A stretch of DNA of 64,000 bases from positions 124,001 to 188,000 of the forward strand of contig CBDCGV010000002.1 of assembly GCA_965216955.1 (NCBI GenBank), read 5' to 3'. This document shows positions 9,795 to 17,835 of this stretch, piece after piece. The position numbers were made by a program, and so were the translations under genes. Under the pieces are notes generated by a model. The model made no database searches. It had not been told where the DNA came from and saw nothing but the letters and a program-made list of their open reading frames with translations. The stretch comes from CBDCGV01 sp965216955. GTDB taxonomy: Bacteria > Bacteroidota > Bacteroidia > Chitinophagales > JADIYW01. Within the stretch, counting starts at the first letter, position 1. Each line of letters starts with the position of its first letter.

Positions 9795-10247
9795 CTAAGC
9801 TAAATCACCAAATTCAATTCTAATGACTTCATCAATAATAAGATCAATGCCTGAAGAGGTTGTCATTAAACGAGAAGGAATCATATTGTCCAAACCATAG
9901 GCAGGTTTATTTAGCCATACACGAAAGGCTTCAATACTTCCAAAGACTTCAATACCTTTTTTATACAGCTTAACAATCTTTAGTAACACTTCGCTTCTCA
10001 AAGAATTTAGTTTCTTATGCTGTGCCGTATAACGTTCGATGGTCTTAGTAGATAAATCTAAAAAACTAGCTAAATCACTTTTTTTATATCCCATCAAATC
10101 CGCAACATCAAAAAATAATTTAGTGCCTACCCCTTTTTGAGCGTTAGTAACCAATGTAACCTTGTCTTTTATATAAAGCGCATACTCATCAATCATCTCT
10201 GAAGCATGCACGGTTAAGTCATTGCCTTTATCTAGTTCTCCTGTCAT
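9795..10247 (-). CDS. Xre/MbcA/ParS-type antitoxin (DUF2384)
   Basis: 150 residues. The middle (residues 46-85) reads as an HTH: LFFDVADLMGYKKSDLASF followed by LDLSTKTIERY. The C-terminal 60 residues (VLLKIVKLYKKGIEVFGSIE ... YGLDNMIPSRLMTTSSGIDL) are the DUF2384 toxin-binding domain found in antitoxins paired with RES toxins. It should neutralise the RES protein and repress its own operon by binding the palindrome directly upstream of the start codon. Confidence 0.88.
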   Translation of the reverse strand: MTGELDKGNDLTVHASEMIDEYALYIKDKVTLVTNAQKGVGTKLFFDVADLMGYKKSDLASFLDLSTKTIERYTAQHKKLNSLRSEVLLKIVKLYKKGIEVFGSIEAFRVWLNKPAYGLDNMIPSRLMTTSSGIDLIIDEVIRIEFGDLA

Positions 10248-10281
10248 GTCTTAAATATACAAATATTTTAAGACAATTGTC
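10248..10281 (-). promoter_or_regulatory. Palindromic operator of the RES/Xre operon
   Basis: Immediately before the antitoxin ATG are 8-bp inverted arms GTCTTAAA (10248-10255) and TTTAAGAC (10267-10274) separated by 11 bp of A/T. They overlap a second perfect 10-bp palindrome, GACAATTGTC (10272-10281). Symmetry at this position fits autorepression by a dimeric Xre antitoxin; binding itself is inferred. Confidence 0.55.
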
Positions 10282-10307
10282 AAAAACAAAAAGAAAAATG
10301 TCTAAAC

Positions 10308-11114
10308 CTACCTAAAGCAAAAAGTTTTTAAATCTTCCATCGCCTTCTCATAACCTAATGAATTGGCCTTATTAAGATCTTCACAAGCTTCTGCATATTT
10401 ATTCATTCTTAGATAGGTCAGCCCTCGATAATAATAAGCACTGGGCTTCTCAGGCCATGCGACTATAGTCCTATTCAAATCAACAAGCGCTTTATCAAAT
10501 TCAAATAATTTAAAATTGGCTATCCCTTTTGATAGATAAGAAGGGATATAAGTACTCTTATATTTCAGACATTTATCAAAGTCTTGAATGGCGCCTTTAA
10601 AATCATTAAGTAATGACTTTACCAATCCCCGTTCATAATATGCGAGATAATAATCCGGCTTTAGTTGTATAAGTCTAGTATACTCTATATTTGCTCCTAA
10701 GTAATCTCTCTTCGCTCGTCTGGCATTTGCCAAACAGTATAAAGCTGCAATGTTAGTAGGACTTTGTTTTAGCGCTTCATTTGCAATTTTAATGGCCCTT
10801 TGGGGTTTACCAGATTCTTTAAAGATCCAAGCCTTAAGTGTTAGATAATCCACATTTTCTGGAGCAATCTTTAATGCTCTTGTAATTAAAGCTCTAGCTA
10901 TATCAAACTCTTTTTCTGCAAAGTGTGATTTCGCTTCAACATAAAATTCAACAGACTCAAGTTCGCTTAAAATGGTGATTGGTGCAGAAAACTCAAAATC
11001 TGGTTGATTCAAAATAGTATCAACCCTATTTATCTGTGCACTAGTTTTTAGACTAAAAGTTAGTATTAGTATAAAAAAAACCGAATTTGCAAGAAATTGA
11101 ATGCTGTTTATCAC
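10308..11114 (-). CDS. Secreted TPR-repeat protein
   Basis: 268 residues with a GTG start and an N-terminal hydrophobic signal (NSVFFILILTFSLKTSAQ). About six tetratricopeptide repeats follow from residue 57 on, e.g. AEKEFDIARALITRALKIAP, PTNIAALYCLANARRAKRDY, PDYYLAYYERGLVKSLLNDF and PSAYYYRGLTYLRMNKYAEA. TPR arrays are protein-binding scaffolds; here the location would be periplasmic. No catalytic domain is visible and the partner is unknown. It is divergent from nhaA and lies 26 bp upstream of the toxin-antitoxin operator on the same strand. Confidence 0.75.
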   Translation of the reverse strand: MINSIQFLANSVFFILILTFSLKTSAQINRVDTILNQPDFEFSAPITILSELESVEFYVEAKSHFAEKEFDIARALITRALKIAPENVDYLTLKAWIFKESGKPQRAIKIANEALKQSPTNIAALYCLANARRAKRDYLGANIEYTRLIQLKPDYYLAYYERGLVKSLLNDFKGAIQDFDKCLKYKSTYIPSYLSKGIANFKLFEFDKALVDLNRTIVAWPEKPSAYYYRGLTYLRMNKYAEACEDLNKANSLGYEKAMEDLKTFCFR

Positions 11115-11176
11115 GATTCAAATTTAAATGTTTTTTATTTCTGATTAAATTAAAACCAACAGATATTAAAAAGCCT

Positions 11177-11184
11177 TAATTTTG
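11177..11184 (+). promoter_or_regulatory. Putative -7 promoter box for nhaA
   Basis: TAATTTTG, a TAnnTTTG match 9 bp before the nhaA ATG. This would give a very short leader; no -33 TTG is evident. Confidence 0.35.
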
Positions 11185-11193
11185 TAGTTCATT

Positions 11194-12513
11194 ATGAAAA
11201 AAAGAGAGCTTCGGATTATAAAGCCAATTCAATCGTTTCTTGAAAATGAGTCAACAGGAGGACTGGTACTTATTTTCAGTATGTTTCTTGCTATGTTCTT
11301 GGCAAACTCAGGATTTTCCTATCAATACTTCCATATACTGCATAGCCATGTCAATTTAACTATTGGAGAGGTAATTAGTATAGATAAACCTTTGGAATTC
11401 TGGATCAATGACTTCTTAATGGCCATTTTTTTCTTTCTCATTGGGTTAGAAATTAAGCGTGAGATAATGGCTGGAGAACTTTCAAGTTTTAGCCAAGCAA
11501 GTTTACCCATATCTGCAGCAATTGGAGGAATGGTACTTCCAGCATTCATTTACTTCTTATTCAATAGAAGTGGGGCTGGTGTTGATGGTTGGGGTATTCC
11601 AATGGCTACAGACATTGCCTTTTCCCTAGGAATACTGAGCCTATTAGGTAAAAGAGTGCCTATATCTTTAAAGATTTTTCTAACAGCATTAGCGATTGTA
11701 GATGATTTGGGGGCAGTACTCGTAATTGCTATATTCTATACCAGTGATATATCTGTTATTCACCTAGTAAGCGGACTAGGCGTTTTCTTCTTTTTATTCT
11801 TTTTAAATTATCTGAGAGTTTATAAACTTACATTTTACATTGTTGGAGGCATTGCTCTTTGGTATTTAATATACATGTCTGGTATTCATGCTACCATTGC
11901 AGGGGTTCTTTTAGCATTAACAATTCCGGCTAAAAGACGTGTTGCTAGTAAAGAAATATTTGTAGAAAGAGTTAGACTTTATATACACGAATTTCATTTT
12001 TCTCGACAAACTGAAAAAAAATTCTTTCTTACTGATGAACAATCGCACAGAGTAGATAATATACAGAGTGCATGTAAAGAAATATCATCTCCGCTACAAA
12101 GGCTGGAACATACTTTACATCCATATGTTTCCTTTTTTATAATGCCCCTTTTTGCACTTGCAAATGCAGGAATTAAACTTGAAGGGAATATTATTGATGC
12201 CTTAAGTTCAAATATTGCGCTTGGTGTGATGGCTGGACTGTTTTTTGGAAAGCAATTTGGTATTTTATTATTTACATGGATAGGTGTCAAACTTAAACTT
12301 GGAAAGCTACCATCAGATCTAGGTTGGCCACACATTTATGGCTTGGGAGCATTAGCAGGTGTTGGTTTTACAATGTCCCTATTTATAGCACATTTAGCTT
12401 TTCATGATGCCGAATCACTGCAGTTAGCAAAAATTGGGATATTAGTAATCTCTATCATTTCAAGTATTTTTGGAGTTCTAGTCCTTATTAATAGTAAGCC
12501 TAAGAAAAGCTAA
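11194..12513 (+). CDS. nhaA: Na+/H+ antiporter NhaA
   Basis: 439 residues, about 11-12 membrane helices. Diagnostic motifs: FFFLIGLEIKREIMAGELSS, PMATDIAFSLGILSLLGKRV, and ALAIVDDLGAVLVIAIFYTS, whose paired Asp residues correspond to the ion-binding Asp163/Asp164 of E. coli NhaA. The protein exchanges cytoplasmic Na+ (or Li+) for protons, giving pH and sodium homeostasis. It is about 50 residues longer than E. coli NhaA because of a hydrophilic loop at residues about 255-305 (HEFHFSRQTEKKFFLTDEQS and on), as in many Bacteroidota homologues. Sodium use fits a marine or brackish habitat but does not prove it. Confidence 0.94.
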   Translation: MKKRELRIIKPIQSFLENESTGGLVLIFSMFLAMFLANSGFSYQYFHILHSHVNLTIGEVISIDKPLEFWINDFLMAIFFFLIGLEIKREIMAGELSSFSQASLPISAAIGGMVLPAFIYFLFNRSGAGVDGWGIPMATDIAFSLGILSLLGKRVPISLKIFLTALAIVDDLGAVLVIAIFYTSDISVIHLVSGLGVFFFLFFLNYLRVYKLTFYIVGGIALWYLIYMSGIHATIAGVLLALTIPAKRRVASKEIFVERVRLYIHEFHFSRQTEKKFFLTDEQSHRVDNIQSACKEISSPLQRLEHTLHPYVSFFIMPLFALANAGIKLEGNIIDALSSNIALGVMAGLFFGKQFGILLFTWIGVKLKLGKLPSDLGWPHIYGLGALAGVGFTMSLFIAHLAFHDAESLQLAKIGILVISIISSIFGVLVLINSKPKKS

Positions 12514-12550
12514 AAGTAAACCCTTGATGTTTCTTTGTTCTTACCCTAAC

Positions 12551-15500
12551 TTAGACTAGTATTTTTGTTTTCACAATGGCTGGAAACTCATCTAAGGCGT
12601 CCATTAATTCACCATTAACATTTATAAGCTTATTCTTTGAATGGAAACTTAAAGTATTTGATTTTTCACCATTAAAAACGTGAATATGAAACTGTTTTTT
12701 ACCTTTATTCCTGCCTAAAAGATGTTCAAGTTGATCTACAAAATCACTTGTAATCGCATTTGCCCTCATATAAACTTCTAATCCTTTTGTTCTCTTTTCC
12801 ATAACATCAGTTAAGAACTCTATCGATTGCATACGAAGTTCATACCTATTCTCATCATTAAAATAAGGGCGATAATCTGCCGTTATTAATATTCTACTTC
12901 CAGAATGTTCTAAATATGGAACATACCTTGTATAATCATCTCTATAAAAAGGCATTTCATAACTCCCATCATAATCTTCAAATAATGCGATACCATATGG
13001 ACGACCTTTTTTATCAATCCGTTTTGAGAAAGAGGCAACAATAACAGCAATTTTAACTCTTTTTCCTTTATAGTTTTCGAGTTTACTGAGTGGACAAGTT
13101 GAAAAATATTCAATCTCAGATTGATACTCGTCTAATGGATGTCCTGTAATATAAATTCCTGTTACTTCCTTTTCTTTTCTTAATAGATCAAAATTGTTCC
13201 ATGGTTCCACAATTGGGAAACTTGGTTCTTTTAATTGATCATCTAACATTTCACCAAATAAAGAGTTTGCATTTTTCTGTTGATCTAACTGATATTGCTG
13301 TCCAAATCTTACAATTTTCTCAATAAAATTACCACCATCATTCCCAATGGGCTCCAAATATTGAGATCTTTTTATTTCAGGATTCAAACTATCAAAAGCC
13401 CCTGCTTGCGCTAAAGCCTCAAAACTACGTTTATTTACAGTTCTAAGATGTACTCTTTTTGCGAGATCAAATGCATTTTTAAAGTTACCTCTCTCCTTTC
13501 TCTCTTCAATAATACTTTCAACAGCTGTAGTTCCTACTCCTTTAATAGCGCTTAGCGCAAAACGTATTTCCCCATTTTTATTTACAGTAAACCTAACATT
13601 GCTTTCATTTATGTCAGGCCCTAATGGTTTTACATGCATTCGCTTAGCCTCTCTCAAGAAAAAATTAACCTTAGATATATCACTCATGTTATGTGATAAA
13701 ACAGCTGCCATAAATTCAGCTGGATAATGTGCCTTAAGATATCCTGTATGAAATGCCAAATAAGCATAACAAGTAGAGTGTGACTTATTAAAAGCATAGG
13801 AAGCAAAAGCCTCCCAATCTTTCCAAATCTTATCTACTGTTTCCTTGGGGTGGCCATTACTCTGGCAACCTTCAATAAATTTAGGATATAATTCATCGAT
13901 GATCTTCTTTTTCTTCTTACCCATTCCCTTACGCAACATATCTGCCTGACCTTTAGTAAAATTGGCAAGTTTCTGTGACAACAACATTACCTGCTCCTGA
14001 TACACCGTAATACCATAGGTCTCCGCCAAATACTCCTCCATATCAGGGAGGTCATAAATTATAGGCTCTTTGCCATTTTTCCTAGCGATAAAATTGGGAA
14101 TGTAATCCATCGGACCTGGACGGTATAATGCATTCATGGCTATCAAGTCTTCAAACTTATTAGGCTTAAGAAGCTTTAAATTCTTTTGCATTCCGGGAGA
14201 CTCAAATTGAAAGACACCATTAGTTTCTCCTTTTTGAAATAATGTGTAAGTTTTAGCATCATCAAGCGGTATTTCATCAGCTATAATATCAACTCCATGG
14301 CGCTCTTTAACAATCGCAATAGCATCTTTAATAATGGTAAGTGTTTTTAAACCTAAAAAATCCATCTTTAGTAGGCCTGCGTCTTCAACAACACTATTAT
14401 CAAATTGTGTAACAAAAAAATTAGTGGCTTTTGAAGTCATTACCGGCACAAAATTAGTAATGTCATCAGGTGTAATAATTACCCCACAGGCATGGATACC
14501 CGTATTTCTAACAGACCCTTCTAATTTCTTCGCAGTACGAATCATATTTCCAATGACATTATTTTCAGCAGCCAATTTTCTAAAACTCTCTGCCTGCTGC
14601 ATTTGGTCATTATTCAAATTCGATTTAAGCTTGACATCTATATCATCCTCCTTCAACACTTTATTCAAAGTAGCACTTAAATGATCCGGAAAAGATTTAG
14701 CCACCTTATCTACTTCCGGCAAAGGAACATCTAAAACACGTCCTACATCTCGCAAAGATGATTTTGCGGCCATAGAGCCATAGGTTATAATCTGAGCTAC
14801 TTGATTTTGTCCATATTTATCTACGACATAATCTATTACCTTCTGTCTTCCTTCATCATCAAAGTCGATATCAATATCCGGCATAGAAATTCTCTCAGGG
14901 TTCAAGAACCGCTCAAAAAGCAAATCGTATTTAATTGGATCAATATTCGTAATTCCAAGACAATAAGCAACTGCAGAACCAGCAGCAGAACCTCTACCCG
15001 GACCTACCGAAACACCCATGTTCCTTGCTACTGTTGTAAAATCCTGTACAATAAGAAAGTAACCAGGATAACCGGAATTATCTATTACAGATAACTCAAA
15101 GCTCAAGCGTTCTTCAATTTCTGATGTTATTTCTCCATAACGTTTTCTAGCACCTTCAAACGTCAAAAATTTTAAATACTCGTTTTGTGTTTTGAATTGT
15201 TTAGGAATGCTAAAGGCAGGTAATAGTACATCTCTCTGTAGCTTTGGAGCAATAACTCTATCGACAATTAAACCAGTATTTTCAATAGCTTGGGGAACAT
15301 CTGAAAATAGCTTTTTCATTTCTTCTTGAGTTTTGAAGAAAAATTGATTATTTGGAAATCCAAAACGAAAGCCTTTTCCATTACCAATAGGAGTCTCTTG
15401 CTTATCTCCAGTATTAACACAAAGTAATATATCGTGTGCCGTCCAATCATCCTCATCGACATAATGAGAATCATTTGTAGCAATTGCTGGAACATTATAT

Positions 15501-16111
15501 TTCGCAGACCATTTTAATAGGATCTGGTTAATATCTTCCTGTGAAATCCCTGTTGCATCGATATTTCCAAGGTTATGCCTTTGCAATTCTATAAAATAAT
15601 CCTCTTCAAAAATATCTAGCCATTCTAAAAATATCTTTTCTGCCTCCTCTTCTCCTTTGTGTAAGATTGCCTGTGGCACTTCAGCACCAATACAGCAAGT
15701 TGTAGCTATTAATCCATTCTTATATTGCTTGATTAACGATCTATCTATACGTGGATATTTACTATAGAGTCCATCAATGTATCCTAATGAACATAGTTTA
15801 GCTAAATTTTGATATCCTTCCTGATTTTTAGCTAAAATTAACTGGTGATATCGTTTATCGCGTTTACCACGAGTAAACGTTTTTTGAAACCGGTCTTCTA
15901 CTACATAAAATTCACATCCTACAATTGGCTTGATGCCTGCCTTGTTACATTCATTGACAAACTTAAATGCACCAAACATATTTCCATGATCAGTAAGCGC
16001 TACTGCGGGCATCCCATCATTTGCCGCTTTACTAATTAAATCAGGGATGGATGCAGCTCCATCAAGTAAAGAAAACTGCGTATGGCAGTGAAGATGAGAA
16101 AAATCACACAT
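12551..16111 (-). CDS. dnaE: DNA polymerase III subunit alpha
   Basis: 1186 residues, full length. N-terminal PHP domain FSHLHCHTQFSLLDGAA and ALTDHGNMFGAFKF; polymerase core SVGPGRGSAAGSAVAYCL and PDIDIDFDDEGRQKVIDYV, which carries catalytic Asp residues; finger region ALYRPGPMDYIPNFIARKNG; tandem HhH segment around KRSFEALAQAGAFDSLNPE; and a C-terminal OB fold KIAVIVASFSKRIDKKGRPY. It is the replicative polymerase catalytic subunit. It is followed by nhaA in convergent orientation; the next gene upstream on the same strand is the PorP/SprF-OmpA gene, separated by a terminator. Confidence 0.96.
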   Translation of the reverse strand: MCDFSHLHCHTQFSLLDGAASIPDLISKAANDGMPAVALTDHGNMFGAFKFVNECNKAGIKPIVGCEFYVVEDRFQKTFTRGKRDKRYHQLILAKNQEGYQNLAKLCSLGYIDGLYSKYPRIDRSLIKQYKNGLIATTCCIGAEVPQAILHKGEEEAEKIFLEWLDIFEEDYFIELQRHNLGNIDATGISQEDINQILLKWSAKYNVPAIATNDSHYVDEDDWTAHDILLCVNTGDKQETPIGNGKGFRFGFPNNQFFFKTQEEMKKLFSDVPQAIENTGLIVDRVIAPKLQRDVLLPAFSIPKQFKTQNEYLKFLTFEGARKRYGEITSEIEERLSFELSVIDNSGYPGYFLIVQDFTTVARNMGVSVGPGRGSAAGSAVAYCLGITNIDPIKYDLLFERFLNPERISMPDIDIDFDDEGRQKVIDYVVDKYGQNQVAQIITYGSMAAKSSLRDVGRVLDVPLPEVDKVAKSFPDHLSATLNKVLKEDDIDVKLKSNLNNDQMQQAESFRKLAAENNVIGNMIRTAKKLEGSVRNTGIHACGVIITPDDITNFVPVMTSKATNFFVTQFDNSVVEDAGLLKMDFLGLKTLTIIKDAIAIVKERHGVDIIADEIPLDDAKTYTLFQKGETNGVFQFESPGMQKNLKLLKPNKFEDLIAMNALYRPGPMDYIPNFIARKNGKEPIIYDLPDMEEYLAETYGITVYQEQVMLLSQKLANFTKGQADMLRKGMGKKKKKIIDELYPKFIEGCQSNGHPKETVDKIWKDWEAFASYAFNKSHSTCYAYLAFHTGYLKAHYPAEFMAAVLSHNMSDISKVNFFLREAKRMHVKPLGPDINESNVRFTVNKNGEIRFALSAIKGVGTTAVESIIEERKERGNFKNAFDLAKRVHLRTVNKRSFEALAQAGAFDSLNPEIKRSQYLEPIGNDGGNFIEKIVRFGQQYQLDQQKNANSLFGEMLDDQLKEPSFPIVEPWNNFDLLRKEKEVTGIYITGHPLDEYQSEIEYFSTCPLSKLENYKGKRVKIAVIVASFSKRIDKKGRPYGIALFEDYDGSYEMPFYRDDYTRYVPYLEHSGSRILITADYRPYFNDENRYELRMQSIEFLTDVMEKRTKGLEVYMRANAITSDFVDQLEHLLGRNKGKKQFHIHVFNGEKSNTLSFHSKNKLINVNGELMDALDEFPAIVKTKILV

Positions 16112-16181
16112 GAAAACCCGTTTCTATAAAAATCTATAAACCACAGATTAAAACCAAAAAGTAGTGCTTAAAGATTTCAAC

Positions 16182-16212
16182 AAAAAAAGGGCCACCGATA
16201 TGGCGACCCTTT
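16182..16212 (-). terminator. Rho-independent terminator of the adhesin/PorP-OmpA locus
   Basis: On the minus strand AAAGGGTCGCC pairs with GGTGGCCCTTT (11 bp including two G-U) around loop ATATC, followed by T7. It begins 26 bp after the stop of the PorP/SprF-OmpA gene and separates it from dnaE. Confidence 0.75.
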
Positions 16213-16237
16213 AAACAATTTCTTTTTAGAGATACTA

Positions 16238-17812
16238 CTACTCTCCGAAGATGAAGATATCCACTCTTCTATTCTGAGCACGCTCCTCTTCAGTAGCTTG
16301 ATTTTCTGTAACAGGACTCTCCTCTCCATATGGAAGAACAAAAATCTCTTTGGCAATACCAATACCTTGAAGGTACTTCTTAACCGTCGCAGATCTTCTA
16401 GCCGATAACATGTAATTGTATTCTTCAGCTCCTTCCTCACTTGCATTTCCAGAAACATATACCACAAATCTATTAAGTGGTGTGCTAATAGCTGCTTTCA
16501 TAGCATCTAACCTTGCTGTTGCTTCTGGTGTTAACTCATCAGAATCAGATTTAAAATAAACAGATCCAATCTTTTGCAACACTAATCCTGTCGGATCATT
16601 CTCTACTCGATCTTTTAAATCCTTAAGCGAACCAATGTTATCATCGATCTTTCCATCTAAATCTCTAATTAATGTCCCTTGTTCATTAATGTTGTTAATA
16701 TTCTGATTTACAAGATCATTTGTTTTATCGATTTCTTCTTCAATTCCATCCATTCTCTCCCCTTGAGCAGTAATCGCGCCAGCGTTTTTGCGAATTCCGT
16801 CAAATAACTCGTCCTGCTTCTTCTCAAGGTCTTTCAACCCTTTACCAATCTTAACTCCAACCAAAATCTCATGTGTATAACCAAAAGAAGATCTATCTGC
16901 TTTTCCTAACAATGTTTCAAAAGTATAAGTAAACTCAGCTCTTTCTTTAAATCCTGCACCTAATCCTGCATGTAGCCCAGCAGCATCGTCAGCAAAACCA
17001 GAACTTCCAGAACCAGATCTATACCCTACATTGGCCCAAACGGTATTGTTCCAATCTATAATAGCGTTTATATCAAATTGTAAGGGTATGCCTTTTACCT
17101 TTCTAACTAGTACAGAAGGCTCAATAAAAAAGTCTTTGTTTTTTCCTACGGCCGCTCTATACCCAGCAGATGCTAAATAATGTCGTACCATAGTTTTGAC
17201 TGCACTTTTGTTCACCTCATTGGATTCAAAATTACTTTCATTAGAGAAGATATGAGGTACAGAAAAACCTAAATTCAATCCTTTCCAATTATAGTTAATA
17301 CCTACGTTTCCATCAAAAGTAGTCACCCTTTCATCGTCTGCAAATTCAACAGGATCCAAATCAGTATTAAAAGTTAATTCAGAGAAATCTAATCTATAAT
17401 TTAATACTCCTCCATCAACTCCAATAGATAATTTGTGTGTCCTATCCTTATTAAAAGGAATATGATAAGCTACTGAAAGTAATGCATTTGTAGTATGCCA
17501 TGCGTGTGCTCTATCCAAAATTAACTTAGCACCAACACCCAAATCTGTTTTACCAACAGGCATATCAAAAGACAATAGATTTGATAGCGGAGCATCAGGC
17601 ATGTTCGACCACTGTTTCTTAAAGTTAAAAAACACATTTCCTAAATCCTCTTCTCCAACTCGAGAAGGATTGTGGATATGAGGATTATAAATATAGTGGT
17701 TCCATACCAATGCTTGCTGCGCAAAAGCATTTTGAATAGAAAACAATGCAACAAGTACTATTAATGACTTTACAAGTTTCATACTGATATTATTTATTTT
17801 AATAGTTTTCAT
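16238..17812 (-). CDS. PorP/SprF-family outer membrane protein fused to an OmpA C-terminal domain
   Basis: About 524 residues from the ATG at 17812, which has a purine-rich AAGGAAGAAGAA just upstream. A longer TTG start at 17833 and a shorter ATG at 17782 are possible. Signal segment SLIVLVALFSIQNAFAQQ, then a PorP/SprF beta-barrel (residues about 30-330: WNHYIYNPHIHNPSRVGEED, LSVAYHIPFNKDRTHKLSIG). A heptad-like linker follows (KDLEKKQDELFDGIRKN ... DKTNDLVNQNINNINEQG). The OmpA domain starts at about residue 412 (SVYFKSDSDELTPEATARLD, YNYMLSARRSATVKKYL). PorP/SprF proteins assist T9SS export of type B-CTD adhesins, and this gene begins 23 bp after the giant adhesin ends. The OmpA loop reads GNASEEG instead of the classical G-H-T-D-x-x-G. 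Confidence 0.88.
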   Translation of the reverse strand: MKTIKINNISMKLVKSLIVLVALFSIQNAFAQQALVWNHYIYNPHIHNPSRVGEEDLGNVFFNFKKQWSNMPDAPLSNLLSFDMPVGKTDLGVGAKLILDRAHAWHTTNALLSVAYHIPFNKDRTHKLSIGVDGGVLNYRLDFSELTFNTDLDPVEFADDERVTTFDGNVGINYNWKGLNLGFSVPHIFSNESNFESNEVNKSAVKTMVRHYLASAGYRAAVGKNKDFFIEPSVLVRKVKGIPLQFDINAIIDWNNTVWANVGYRSGSGSSGFADDAAGLHAGLGAGFKERAEFTYTFETLLGKADRSSFGYTHEILVGVKIGKGLKDLEKKQDELFDGIRKNAGAITAQGERMDGIEEEIDKTNDLVNQNINNINEQGTLIRDLDGKIDDNIGSLKDLKDRVENDPTGLVLQKIGSVYFKSDSDELTPEATARLDAMKAAISTPLNRFVVYVSGNASEEGAEEYNYMLSARRSATVKKYLQGIGIAKEIFVLPYGEESPVTENQATEEERAQNRRVDIFIFGE

Positions 17813-17835
17813 AATATTCTTCTTCCTTTTCAAGA

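Noticed and set aside
14334..15094. Plus-strand ORFs inside dnaE
   Set aside because: They lie opposite conserved DnaE motifs and show no homology-like pattern of their own.
16177..16467. Minus-strand ORF overlapping the end of the PorP/SprF-OmpA gene
   Set aside because: It is an out-of-frame reading of the OmpA-domain DNA, composition is low-complexity, and it overlaps a clear family gene and its terminator.
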